Shown: positions 9,255-19,100 of the stretch, piece by piece
Layout: every line of letters begins with the position of its first letter
Position numbering within the stretch: position 1 is the stretch's first letter
Assembly (NCBI GenBank): GCA_965204705.1
Contig: OZ242006.1
Coordinates: 5,843,167-5,907,166 of the forward strand
DNA length: 64,000 nt
Origin: Bin5 sp965204705
GTDB taxonomy: Bacteria; Chloroflexota; Anaerolineae; Caldilineales; Caldilineaceae
Reading direction: 5' to 3'
The notes under the pieces: generated by a model
Told to the model about the DNA's origin: nothing
Databases searched by the model: none
Seen by the model: the letters and a program-made list of their open reading frames with translations, nothing else
Made by a program: the position numbers and the translations under genes

Positions 9255-10586
9255 ATGGCAGATTATGCGCTTACTCGACGGCAGTTCTTGCGTTCTACGA
9301 CTCGAATTGGGTTGACAATGACGCTGGCGTCCGCGTTGTGTCCCCCTGTTCGGACCGCATATGCGGACGAAGGTTCCTTCATTTCGGTCCTAGGTGGACT
9401 GGAGATTCTTCGGAAGCCTGACGTTCAGGAATTTCTGGGAACAGGTGTTGGAGCGTTGTGGGTTGCGGGCAGTTATCTCAACGTATTTGCACACAATCTT
9501 AACTTCAGTAACTTGCCGCCGGAGTTGATACTGAAGTACCGACTTGCCGGTGCTGAATGGAAAAGTTTTCCCGCGGCAAAAGGCTTGTGGGAAACCATCC
9601 CTGCTCCGATCCGGGCAGGCGGCCCGGAAGCACTGTGGAAGTTTCACCAGGGCAAAGACTGGTCCCACATAATTCCCAAATCATGGGGGGGCCCAACGAC
9701 CGCCGAAAACGGGATTTGGTGGAGTTCCGAAAAGAACAGGAGTTTGGGCGGTAAGCCGATGAGTCCGGCGGACATTGCCGATGCCAAGGCGGTTCTGAGG
9801 CAGGAGGCAATACGCGCCACCATAGTTCAAACACTAAGTGGGATGGTAAAGGGAGCGATGTTAGCGGTTGTGGTGGGGGCGCTGCTGGCATGTCTGGAGT
9901 GTGGCCTGGAGTATGCAGAGGGAAATATTACGTGGAATGAGATGGTCTACAAGATTGTGGAGTCAAGCATAATCGCTGGAGTCGGTGCGTTTATCGTTAC
10001 AGGTCTGATCGTTGGGATTTCGCTGTTGTTTCCTTTTGTGATCCCCATTTTCATGCCAGTGTTGTATGCCTTGCAGCTAGTGTCTCTCGTGTTCCTGGGC
10101 CGGCAACTGGTCCCATTGGCGAAAGGGTGGTGGGAGGTGCTTAAGGGCCAAGAACTCTTGGACGCTTCCACTGCGGTTTTGAAGGACGTCGGGAAGAATC
10201 TGCGTAACTTCTTCAGAGAGGCAGAAGAGAATGTTCTCAACGTTGTTTGGGATTGGATTTCTATGACGGCGGATCGCGTGGGCTTGGACAAGGCGTGGGA
10301 ATTGGCTGTCGCCTTTATTCAGCAGCTGGGCGTTGACAGGGCGTTAGTCTGGTTCGTGGCGCGAACCGAGGCGTTGAGGAGAAAAGCTGGCGATGTCGCG
10401 TCCTTCCTCAAGAGTTGGGATTATCAGTTGGAGGTGGGTGAGGGTAGGCTCAGAGAGTCGATTGCAGGCGTAGTCACCACGCAGTTCCAGGATGCCATTT
10501 CCACAACGGACGAGTTGCTGCGAAGCATTAGCGATATCCGTAAAGATGCAAACATGCAGGTGGCCGACTCGCTCTTGGCAGTCTGA
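9255..10586 (+). CDS. Tat-exported protein with HNH-like motif and membrane helices
   Basis: 443 residues from ATG at 9255 (GGTGAGGAG eight bases upstream). The N-terminus is a twin-arginine signal (LTRRQFLRS, a hydrophobic stretch, then a cleavage-like AYADE at about residue 37). At about residue 135-160 lies DWSHIIPKSWGGPTTAEN, the spacing and residues of an HNH/treble-clef nuclease motif (H...GG....N). Two or three strong hydrophobic segments follow at about 195-300 (GAMLAVVVGALLACLECG, IIAGVGAFIVTGLIVGISLLF) and a helical, partly charged C-terminus. The combination of Tat export, an HNH-like motif and membrane helices is unusual. It could be a surface nuclease or toxin-like effector, but activity is not proven. 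It is divergent from the mutarotase gene. Confidence 0.65.
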   Translation: MADYALTRRQFLRSTTRIGLTMTLASALCPPVRTAYADEGSFISVLGGLEILRKPDVQEFLGTGVGALWVAGSYLNVFAHNLNFSNLPPELILKYRLAGAEWKSFPAAKGLWETIPAPIRAGGPEALWKFHQGKDWSHIIPKSWGGPTTAENGIWWSSEKNRSLGGKPMSPADIADAKAVLRQEAIRATIVQTLSGMVKGAMLAVVVGALLACLECGLEYAEGNITWNEMVYKIVESSIIAGVGAFIVTGLIVGISLLFPFVIPIFMPVLYALQLVSLVFLGRQLVPLAKGWWEVLKGQELLDASTAVLKDVGKNLRNFFREAEENVLNVVWDWISMTADRVGLDKAWELAVAFIQQLGVDRALVWFVARTEALRRKAGDVASFLKSWDYQLEVGEGRLRESIAGVVTTQFQDAISTTDELLRSISDIRKDANMQVADSLLAV

Positions 10587-10700
10587 CAAGTTGGACGACA
10601 CATACGGAAGGTGCAACGGTCGTTCGACACATCAGATGGGTAAGGAATGAAGCAGGGTAAATTGTTGCGTGTGTGAGGTGGATGTTGTGGCAGTCACTGA

Positions 10701-10781
10701 CTTCGATGCTTCCACCCCCGGCGCCAACCTCTGTCTCGAACTAGAGGTGCCGAACCCTTGATGGGTGGAAGCCATTCGAAG
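10701..10781. other. long two-part hairpin between exported-protein genes
   Basis: TTCGATGCTTCCACCC at 10702-10717 pairs with GGGTGGAAGCCATTCGAA at 10763-10780, and inside it ACCTCT pairs with AGAGGT. The result is an 80-nt stem with an internal loop. No T run follows, so it is not a canonical intrinsic terminator. It may be a structured leader or processing element before the gene at 10856. Confidence 0.5.
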
Positions 10782-10855
10782 ATGAATCGCTTATATGATT
10801 GCTGATTGTACCCTTCACATGAGTGGAATTCGAACTGCATAACGGAGAGGTAGTC

Positions 10856-13800
10856 ATGCGCGGTCATCGATTATGGACACTAGCCGTCGCAGTTCTCGCC
10901 ATTTTAGCGGCGACCAAGTATGTGTCGGCGCAAGTCGAAACGCGGGCAATGCCCCAACTAACTGGCGATGATGAGGCCAGTACGGTTACCTTCCGGGTGC
11001 GTATTCAGAACAAATCCGGTGACAGCGACTTGCCCACTCTTTTCGCCCCCGGTGTTTGGGTACTGCATAGTGAAGCTGGCCCCCTTTTCGCAAGCAGCGA
11101 AGCGGGTTGGGGTGGCGGACTGAAAGCGCTGGCCGAGAGAGGAGATCCGGTCGCGGTGGCAGATGCACTGCGCGCGCAGGGTTTTCTTGCCGGTGTTTTC
11201 GATACTCCGGTCTGCGCTGACGGCCCTGGACCGCTTCCAAGCGGGAGTGCAGAAGAGTTTGGTAATACCTACGAGTTTGAAGTTGCTGCTTCCCCTGATA
11301 GTCCCTATCTCTCTTTCGCCACTATGCTCGTACAGTCCAACGACCTGTTCCTTGTTTCCGGCGAGAACGGCATCGCCTTGTTCGACGTAGATGGCTCGGC
11401 AATAGGCGTTCAAAATGTCACGGACAAGCTGCTTCTTGGGGAAGCAGGAACGGCGGCCAATGGGGAGTCGGGCGATGGCGGTTTCGGCTACCCCAAAGTC
11501 GCTGACTTGGTTGATGTAAAAATTTCATCGGCTCTGATGGTTAATCGTGATGAGGGCCGACAACTGCCTCCGCCTGCTGATCATCAGGTTGGGGAGATTT
11601 TTCAAGTTGGGGACATACAATGGCAAGTGCATTCTGCGCAGATTCTTGGTGATAAACTGATAGCCAAGAAAGAGATGCTGACAACTGATGAGCGTTTTGT
11701 ATTAGTGCGTTTCAGTTTTTTGAATCTGGGCAGCGACCCGGTGGAATTCGATGGCGGGCCGCGCAACAGAAAAGGTGTGCCACTGAGGGACGATGTGGGC
11801 CGCGAATTCACATATTTTCTGGAGCCGCGGATTGGGTGGCCGGATAATCCCCCGCACGATCATGTTCCTGAAGACGAAAACTGCTATGGCAGGAGGAGGT
11901 TTGGGCGGTGGAGGCCCTTTGAGCTCAAGCCCAATTCTCCAACTACGTGCTCCATAATTTACGAAGTCAGTGCTGATGCGACGAATCTTGCTTTTGTTGC
12001 AAGCGATCTTGGCAAAGACCAAGTTGGCACAACAGAGGTTGTTGACTTGAACCTGCCTTCCGTTGTTTCTCCCCATTCCATTGGTGAAAATGTGCTGGTT
12101 GGGGATGTACGCTGGAGCGTTCTTGGCGCCGAAGATCTTGGTCAGGTTTTGATGGCGGAAGAAGGTGAGCTAAAGACGAAAAACCGCTTCATTCGAGTGC
12201 GCTTTTATCTCCAGAATAAGGGAAGTGAGACGTTTAGATTTGATGTCGTCGATGATGTAAAGCTGCGAGATAGCCTTGGACGCGAGCATGAACACTATCT
12301 AGTGCCTCGGAGAGGACCTGACAGATACCCAGAGGAGGTCTTACCAGATGACGAGGAGTGCCGTAACTATGAACTCAAGCCTAACCAGTCGGCGACCTGC
12401 ACAGCTATTTACGAAGTCGATGGGAAGACAACCGGTCTTGTCTCAGTGGCGGACCATTTGGAGGGAACTGAAAGCGGGGTAGAGTTAATCGATCTGGGCT
12501 TGCCCTCCCGAAAGGCGGTTTCCATCTATTCAGTCAACGAAGATGTAGAAGTTGGTGACATGTGTTGGCGCGTGCTTTCTTCGAAAAATCTCGGCAAAGT
12601 ACTCAAGAATAATGGAGAAGAAGAGAGTACTGAAGGGGAATTCATTCGAGTGCGTTTTCGAATTCTGAATCTGGGTAGCGAGACATTGGAATTAGACCAC
12701 CCCGACGCAGTGCTGGTTGGCGAGCATGACCGCACTTATATTCATTATCATGTAGCCCGGGACTTGTGGCCGGACCGTCACCCGGTGGAGTCTATCCCGG
12801 ACAACGAGGAATGTTATCACATTGACCTTAAGCCCAACATCCCTACTACATGCACAGTGATTTATGATGTCGCTGACAATACGAAAAATTTTTTCGTCTT
12901 TGTGGCAAGCGATTTGGAAGGATATGAAGCAGAACCTGTCGGTCTTTTTCCAGAGCCGGTTCAGCCTTGTACAGTAGTGCAAGGCCCAATTTCTGTCGGT
13001 AAGCATGAGGTATGTGAGGAGGTCTCCCCAGGAATCTATAGAGGGGAAGGGTCAGAAGAAAGTCCTTGTCTTTGGGCGCGACATGACAGTTTCGAAGCGG
13101 GTTTCGACAGCGTTATTGCCACCAGGACACATGAAGGGCAGTTCTACGTGGAAATCCTGGATAGCGACGCGGCATTTTCGACCGACTGCAATCTGTTGCC
13201 CATCGACAATGCCATTTATCCCGATCCCAAGCCAACATCGCTTCCTCCCGGAATGTATCTTGTAGATAGAGACATCGCCCCAGGTCAGTACGAGGGGGTA
13301 CCTTCAGCAGGTTTGTACTGTTTCTGGCAGCGGTTAAATTGCGTTACAGGAGAGGAACATTGTTCAGTAGATTGGGGCCTGGAGGGCGAAAAATACCAAG
13401 TCGAGGTCACGCCAACTGATCTAGCTGTCGAGTTTGCTTGTCCGGTGGAGCAAGTTCTACCAGACTTTCAACGGATCCATGATAGTCGCCTAGGCTATTC
13501 GTTGGCCGTTCCCGACGGATGGCACGTTATTGACTTGCAGAGAGTTGAACAGCACCCCCTCTGGGGGATCTTTAGCAGGGCTTATCCAGTCGCGGCCAAG
13601 GAACTAGAGGATTTCCTGGCCTCGCCCGGAGGCGAGAATATCGGCTATCTAGCAGTGGAGCTAGATTTGATCCCCAAGCCATCTATCAAAACGATAGCCC
13701 TCGTCGGCACGACGTCGCTCGACGATGATATGTCTGCAGAATCCGTAGTTCAGTTGCTTAGCAGTGTGATCGAATCTTTTGACATGTTTCCTGTGGGGAC

Positions 13801-14020
13801 GCCGGATTTTTCCATTGGCACAACCAATGGTCTTCGCTCTATTCAGGGGATTGTAACGGCCGACCTCCGCAGTCAGGGACTCTTCAATGCCTATACCGTA
13901 GTTACAGCGTTGAGGGAAAATGATACAGCCTATATTCTTCTCGTAGCAACAGAGGCGAAAGACGTCAAGGCTAAGCAGCCGCTGATCAATCAGATCGTAG
14001 GCACTTTCAGACCTGAGTAG
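10856..14020 (+). CDS. secreted multidomain protein: Spondin_N plus DUF4352-like repeats
   Basis: 1054 residues from ATG at 10856 (GGAGAGG upstream). A hydrophobic N-terminal signal (LAVAVLAILAATKYVSA) is followed by a Spondin_N domain at about 35-190 (FRVRIQNKSGDS, LFAPGVWVLHSEAGPLF, GDPVAVADALR, FATMLVQSNDLF). Three similar beta domains come next at about 245-400, 410-540 and 555-700. Each has a pattern like VGDI.W.V, T..RF..VRF...N.GS, and PN..TTC..IYEV, resembling DUF4352-type immunoglobulin-like repeats. A Cys-rich region with two VSPGIYRG / IAPGQYEG-type modules (about 715-865) precedes a C-terminal domain starting GYSLAVPDGWHVI, similar to PsbP-like domains. Probably extracellular and adhesive; ligand unknown. 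Confidence 0.75.
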   Translation: MRGHRLWTLAVAVLAILAATKYVSAQVETRAMPQLTGDDEASTVTFRVRIQNKSGDSDLPTLFAPGVWVLHSEAGPLFASSEAGWGGGLKALAERGDPVAVADALRAQGFLAGVFDTPVCADGPGPLPSGSAEEFGNTYEFEVAASPDSPYLSFATMLVQSNDLFLVSGENGIALFDVDGSAIGVQNVTDKLLLGEAGTAANGESGDGGFGYPKVADLVDVKISSALMVNRDEGRQLPPPADHQVGEIFQVGDIQWQVHSAQILGDKLIAKKEMLTTDERFVLVRFSFLNLGSDPVEFDGGPRNRKGVPLRDDVGREFTYFLEPRIGWPDNPPHDHVPEDENCYGRRRFGRWRPFELKPNSPTTCSIIYEVSADATNLAFVASDLGKDQVGTTEVVDLNLPSVVSPHSIGENVLVGDVRWSVLGAEDLGQVLMAEEGELKTKNRFIRVRFYLQNKGSETFRFDVVDDVKLRDSLGREHEHYLVPRRGPDRYPEEVLPDDEECRNYELKPNQSATCTAIYEVDGKTTGLVSVADHLEGTESGVELIDLGLPSRKAVSIYSVNEDVEVGDMCWRVLSSKNLGKVLKNNGEEESTEGEFIRVRFRILNLGSETLELDHPDAVLVGEHDRTYIHYHVARDLWPDRHPVESIPDNEECYHIDLKPNIPTTCTVIYDVADNTKNFFVFVASDLEGYEAEPVGLFPEPVQPCTVVQGPISVGKHEVCEEVSPGIYRGEGSEESPCLWARHDSFEAGFDSVIATRTHEGQFYVEILDSDAAFSTDCNLLPIDNAIYPDPKPTSLPPGMYLVDRDIAPGQYEGVPSAGLYCFWQRLNCVTGEEHCSVDWGLEGEKYQVEVTPTDLAVEFACPVEQVLPDFQRIHDSRLGYSLAVPDGWHVIDLQRVEQHPLWGIFSRAYPVAAKELEDFLASPGGENIGYLAVELDLIPKPSIKTIALVGTTSLDDDMSAESVVQLLSSVIESFDMFPVGTPDFSIGTTNGLRSIQGIVTADLRSQGLFNAYTVVTALRENDTAYILLVATEAKDVKAKQPLINQIVGTFRPE

Positions 14021-14038
14021 TGATCCAAAAAAGTAACT

Positions 14039-14845
14039 TCATACTTCCATGCCGGGCACCGGGATTGTGCTCAGCATGCCGCCGTCGACGTCGAGCGCCG
14101 ACCCGGTCAGGAAGGCGGCTTCGTCGGAGATGAAGAAGAGGACGGCATTCACGATGTCCTGCACCGTCGGGTTGCGCTGCAAGGGAATGTCGGCGGCCGT
14201 GGCGGCCAGGATCTCCTGCGGCTGCATGCCCGTGGCAGATGTCTTCAAGTCGAGAATCTCCTGCCCCATCCCGGTTCCCGATACGCCGACCGGGCAGACG
14301 CAGTTGACCGTAACCTGGCGCGGCGCCAGCTCGCCCGCCAGCACCTTGGTCAGCCCAACAACCCCGAACTTGGCCGCACAGTAGTGGGCCAGCAGCGGGA
14401 ATCCCACCTTGGACGCGTCGGAGCCGATGTTGACGATGCGGCCGCGGCCGCTGGCGCACAGAAGCGGCGCGGCCGCCTGGCAGCAGAGAAACGTGCCCTT
14501 CAGGTCCACGTCGAGCACCCAGTCCCACTCCGCTTCGCTGATCTCCGTCAGCGGGTTGAAGGCGATGACACCGGCCGAGTTGACCAGCGTGTCCAAACCG
14601 CCGAAACGCGTCTCGCAGGCCGCCACCGCGGCCGCGGCTGACGCCGGCGACGTCACATCCAGTTCAACGGCCAGCAGATTGTCGCTGTCCAGGCTGCGTT
14701 CGGCGTCCTGCAGGCGGTCGCGATCGATGTCCCCAATCGCGACCTGCGCGCCGTCCGCCAGCAACGCCTCCGCAATCCCCAGCCCGAATCCGCTCGCTCC
14801 ACCGGTGATCAGCGCCCGGCGCGCATCATTCTGAATTTCTGACAC
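14039..14845 (-). CDS. SDR family NAD(P)-dependent oxidoreductase
   Basis: 268 residues, a classical short-chain dehydrogenase. It shows the cofactor motif TGGASGFG (about 15-22), NSAG (about 88-91), catalytic Ser in VNIGSDAS, the YCAAKFG Tyr-Lys pair (about 155-160), and a C-terminal FLTGSALDVDGG. GTG at 14845 follows a GGGGAG ribosome site. It is downstream of the enolase-family gene on the same strand with about 60 bp between them, so the two are probably co-transcribed. Its place beside a dehydratase and a rhamnosidase suggests a sugar or sugar-acid dehydrogenase, for example L-rhamnose 1-dehydrogenase or a later step, but the substrate cannot be read directly. Confidence 0.85.
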   Translation of the reverse strand: MSEIQNDARRALITGGASGFGLGIAEALLADGAQVAIGDIDRDRLQDAERSLDSDNLLAVELDVTSPASAAAAVAACETRFGGLDTLVNSAGVIAFNPLTEISEAEWDWVLDVDLKGTFLCCQAAAPLLCASGRGRIVNIGSDASKVGFPLLAHYCAAKFGVVGLTKVLAGELAPRQVTVNCVCPVGVSGTGMGQEILDLKTSATGMQPQEILAATAADIPLQRNPTVQDIVNAVLFFISDEAAFLTGSALDVDGGMLSTIPVPGMEV

Positions 14846-14905
14846 GGTCTCCCCTCCCCCAAATGGTCAGCGAACCTGATATGCTGGCCGCTGACCACTG
14901 CCGTC

Positions 14906-16033
14906 TCACTGAAATGAGTACTTGCGCACGATCTCTTCGCGCACATGGACGCCCAGCCCGGGCCTGTCGCGCACGGCCAGATACCCGCTCTCCTGCACCC
15001 AGGGGTCGCTGACAAGCTCGTGCTGCATCGGCGATTCATGCGGCTTGAGGTCCATGCTGACGCCGTGGTCGGAGATGGCCAGCAGATGGACGCTGGCCGC
15101 GCTGTTGAGCGCGCTGCTCCACGTGTGCAGGCTGAACTGCAGGTTCTCCACCTCCAGCAGCCGGATCACCTCGCGAGAGCCGGTGATACCGTGGCTGCGG
15201 CCCGGGTCGATCTGGATCACATCCACGCCGCCACTGCGGATCAGGCGCCCGTAGCTTTCGACATCCCATTCATCCTCACCGGTCCCGATCGGCGTGGCCA
15301 CCGCGGCCCGCAACCGGACATGCCCCTCCAGGTCACTCGGCAGGAGCGGCTGCTCAATCCAGCGCAGGCGGTATGGCTCAAGCTGGCGGAAGCGGCGGAT
15401 CGCGGTCGGCACGTCCCACAGATTGCGCGCGCCCGGCGTGTCGATTATCAGCTGGCGTTCATCGCCAATTACCTCGCGGATGCGGCGCACGTACTCGATG
15501 TCACGCGCGGCGTCCTGACCGAAGACTGCGCCCGGATGCATGCCCCACCCCGCTTTGACGTAGTGGTAACCCTGCTCCACCATCCAGCGAAACTCGTTCA
15601 AGGTCCAGTCCAGGTCCTCCATGTCGAAGATGATCGAGGCCATCGCCACCACCTTGTCATGCAGCTTGCCCCCCAGAAGCTGGCAGACAGGCAGTCCCAG
15701 CGCCTTGCCCTTCAGATCCCATAACGCCATATCGATCGCGCTCACGCCAAAGGCGGCGATTCCTTCCGGGCCGTACCACCAGATATGGGCCAGCATCTTG
15801 TGCCAGGCGCGCTCGACATCGCGCGCGTCCTCGCCGATCAGCAGGGGAGCCAGGCCCTGCTCGATGATCAGCTTCGTCGCCAGTGCAGCCTCGCGAAACT
15901 GGGAGATGCACTCGCCCCAACCGACCGTGCCGTCATCGGCCTCAACCCGCGCGAGGGTGATATAGCGTTCAATGCCCTTATAGTGGGGTTCCGGATACGC
16001 GAGCGCGTATGCTTGAACTGTACGAATCTTCAT
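14906..16033 (-). CDS. mandelate racemase / enolase superfamily sugar-acid dehydratase
   Basis: 375 residues with the full enolase-superfamily layout: an N-terminal capping domain (GWGECISQF), then a barrel carrying a Lys in YVKAGWG (about residue 160), metal ligands Asp in IIDTPGARN (about 197), Glu in WIEQP (about 226) and Glu in GEDEWD (about 252), and a general-base His in SLHTWSSALN (about 302). This is the acid-sugar dehydratase arrangement. L-rhamnonate dehydratase is an attractive assignment given the rhamnosidase upstream and mutarotase nearby, but specificity is inferred. ATG at 16033 has AAGGAAA upstream. It lies between GH106 and the SDR gene, all on the minus strand. Confidence 0.85.
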   Translation of the reverse strand: MKIRTVQAYALAYPEPHYKGIERYITLARVEADDGTVGWGECISQFREAALATKLIIEQGLAPLLIGEDARDVERAWHKMLAHIWWYGPEGIAAFGVSAIDMALWDLKGKALGLPVCQLLGGKLHDKVVAMASIIFDMEDLDWTLNEFRWMVEQGYHYVKAGWGMHPGAVFGQDAARDIEYVRRIREVIGDERQLIIDTPGARNLWDVPTAIRRFRQLEPYRLRWIEQPLLPSDLEGHVRLRAAVATPIGTGEDEWDVESYGRLIRSGGVDVIQIDPGRSHGITGSREVIRLLEVENLQFSLHTWSSALNSAASVHLLAISDHGVSMDLKPHESPMQHELVSDPWVQESGYLAVRDRPGLGVHVREEIVRKYSFQ

Positions 16034-16145
16034 GGCTGTTTCCTTGTGGAGTTTTCGAGTTCTGGGCTTTAGTCCTCGGCAACAAGGCGGGCACGTGAGA
16101 ACGCGGTGTCACCAAAAGCTAAGAACCGACTACCAAAAACTGCAG

Positions 16146-19100
16146 TTAAAAACTGCCGTCCAATTCCGGCTTGGCCGTCAGCGTTGCCCGCGCCGGAAAA
16201 CTGATCGTGACGGGGCCAAGCAGCCCCGAAACCGTCTGCCCCGGGAAGACAAACTCGGACTCATAGGGCCCCGTGCTGAAGTAGTTGGCCAGGGTATTGT
16301 AGACGGTTACTTCCAGCTCGTTGTCCCCCTTGCGCACTTGGCCGGTGATGTCGAAGCGGTAGGGGCGCGCCAGTCGGACGCCCACGTTCTGCCCGTTGAC
16401 AGACACCTCCGCCGTCGTGTTCACCGCGCCGAGGTCGAGAATGACGTCACCCTGCAGCTGCTCGCTTTCGAGCGAGAATTTCTTACTGTAGACGGCGCCG
16501 CCGGAGTAGCTCTCCAACGCGTACTGGCTCCAATCGCCCAACGGCAGGGACGCCTCAGCACATTCGAAGCGAACTGGCCGGCGGATGGCGGCGCCGGCGT
16601 AGACGCCGGGCTTCTGTTCGACTCGGAGCGCCACCTGCGAGCCATCCGCTACCGGAGTATCCAGGCGGACCTGCCCGTCCCGGATCGCAGCTTCCACGCC
16701 GTTGATCCAGACCTGAACGCCCTCTGCATCCACATCCAGATAGAGCGTATGCGTTCCTGCCGGCGCTTCGCACCTGTACCAGCCGACGCGGCGCTCTTTG
16801 TGCGGCGCGATCTCATAGGCCAGTTCGGAAGGCTCGGCAAACCAGGTCAGCCGCGCCGCCGCACGGTCTCGCACAGGAGTCGTCGATGGCTCCAGCAAGG
16901 CTGCATACGCCCGCAAGGGCTGTCCAGGCGGCTGGACGCAAGCGAGCAGGAGCAGGTTCAGCCCCTCCTGTAAGTCGACCTCTATCGCCGCCGGAACCGG
17001 CTCCTCGGAACCATCCGGTAGCAGAGCGTCTCCGTTCAGCCACGCCTGCTCCAACTGCCCGCAGTCGGCCCCAAGATGCAGAACCCAGCGCCCATCCCGC
17101 GGCGCCTGCACATAGGTGAAGAGGTAGCGCACGCTCTCCTCATGCTCGTCGGCAACGTCAAAATAGAGAAACGAATCCCCGACGCCATGGCTGCCGCCCC
17201 AAACTTCGGTGCCCGGCTGCCCGAACTCTTGTGAATAACAGACCGCCTCCCAACGCATCTCGCCGGCGTCCAGCGCATCTGCGTCTCCGGCGATCAAGGC
17301 CGCCAGTTGCGGCGGGGCCTGCCCGCGCTTGAATGGGCCGCTGGCCCGCCAATAGGGGCCGAAAGTATAGGTGAAAACGGGCCAACTGCCGTCGTCGTAG
17401 TCGCGGCTGTGCCAGCCCTGCGCAGTGCCTGGCGTCTCCTCCTCCCGGTAGCGGAACTGTCGCGCCTCGGCGGCGATGTGTTCATCGCTGGCCGGCTCGC
17501 GGAAATCGCCCCAGCGGTTGTCCATCGTCGGCGTCAACCGGAACGACCAGTCGCCCGTCAGGTGCAGCGGGGCCGGCGCCGGTGCGAAGCGGGCTCTGGC
17601 GCCGTACTCGCGCCCTCTGTGACGCACGCGCACCGACTTGAGGCTCCCGTCTTCGACAGTACCCTGCACCTCAACGCTATCGCCGGACGCTTCCACATGG
17701 GTGACCGTCCCCAGGTTGTCCGCCGTCACAGCCGGTCTGTCCCCGGGCGGGCGCATAACCAGGACGATGCCCTGGTTGGCCTCCATCGTCAGCTGCACGG
17801 TCGTCCTGTCTTCCGTATAGGAGAAGCGGTGATGGGGCAACGCCTCGCCGCTATTGCAGTCCCAGATCTCCGGTTCGCCGTGGACGCGCAGGGTAAAGGT
17901 CAGATCTCTGCGCGACGATTCGACATTGTAGAGGAAGTAGACGTCCAGCTCGCCGATCTTCTGGTGCGTGTGGAAGACGTTCCTCTCCGAGGCGATCACG
18001 TCGCGGTCGATCGCGGCCGAGATAGTAGCCGCGACATCGACCCCCCGCTGCTCCGCATGGGGCGTGCGCGTCGTGTCCTGACCGGGCAGGAAGATGCCTT
18101 GGCCGCCATGCTCATTGCTCTGCCGGTAGATGCTGTCGCGGGCCTGGCTATGCGCCTCGGAACGGTGGGCTGCCTCTTCGCTGGAAGCGATGCCGAAGAT
18201 GTGCTGCAACAGGGCGCGCACTTCGGGATCGTCGCGGCCGCGCTCCTGCGACGCGCCCGGCAGGCGGCGGAAGGCTACGACCGTGCCGCCCCCGTCATAG
18301 AACTCCCGGAGCTTCGCCAGCGTACTGCGGCGGATTGTCGTCATCGGCGGCAGGAGCACGGCCCGGAACCGGATACCGGCTATCTCCAGGGTCCCGTCGC
18401 GCACGACGGCCTGGCTCAGCACGTTATCGTCGACGAAATCGAAATCGATCCCCGCCTCGTAGATCTGGCGGGCGAGCGCAAAGGTGGTCATCGCGCATTC
18501 GTCGGCCGCGCTCGTGAACGAGTCCCCCCGCAGCCAGTTGGCGTGGACCGTCGTCAGCGGGTAGAGCAGCGCCACGTCCGCTACGTGTGTTCCCTGGCTC
18601 ATCACCGCGCTCAGGCGCGACACATAGTCCACGAAGGTCTGCCAGTGCTCCCAGTAGGGCTGGCGCCAGTGTATCGACGGCGGCACCCACTCGTACCAGC
18701 CGCCCAGCGTGTTGTACAGCCCGCCGTGCTGATTGTAATGATTCAGCCCGTAGGCGTAGTTCTCATTCGTCCAGGCCAGATTCTGCTCCTGGGTCATGCC
18801 CCAGCCCGAGCCCCAGTAGACGCACATCGACGCGCGCTCGCGCTCGTAGATGTGCAGGATCGAGCTGGAGAGCTTGGCGTCGATGAAGCAGCGCTCGCCG
18901 GGCAGACTGGCGCCGGGGTCCTCGTTGCCGGTGACGTGGAACCAGCGCATCAGGCGGAAGAAGTCGCCGTAATGCCACGTCTGGCCCAGCATATCCTGTC
19001 GTCCCCAGGTCGCGATCGTGGCGTAGCGCATGCCACGCTCTTCATGCCATTCGCACAGCGGTTTGTGGAGGTTCTCCTCCACAAGCGCGGACATGACCTC

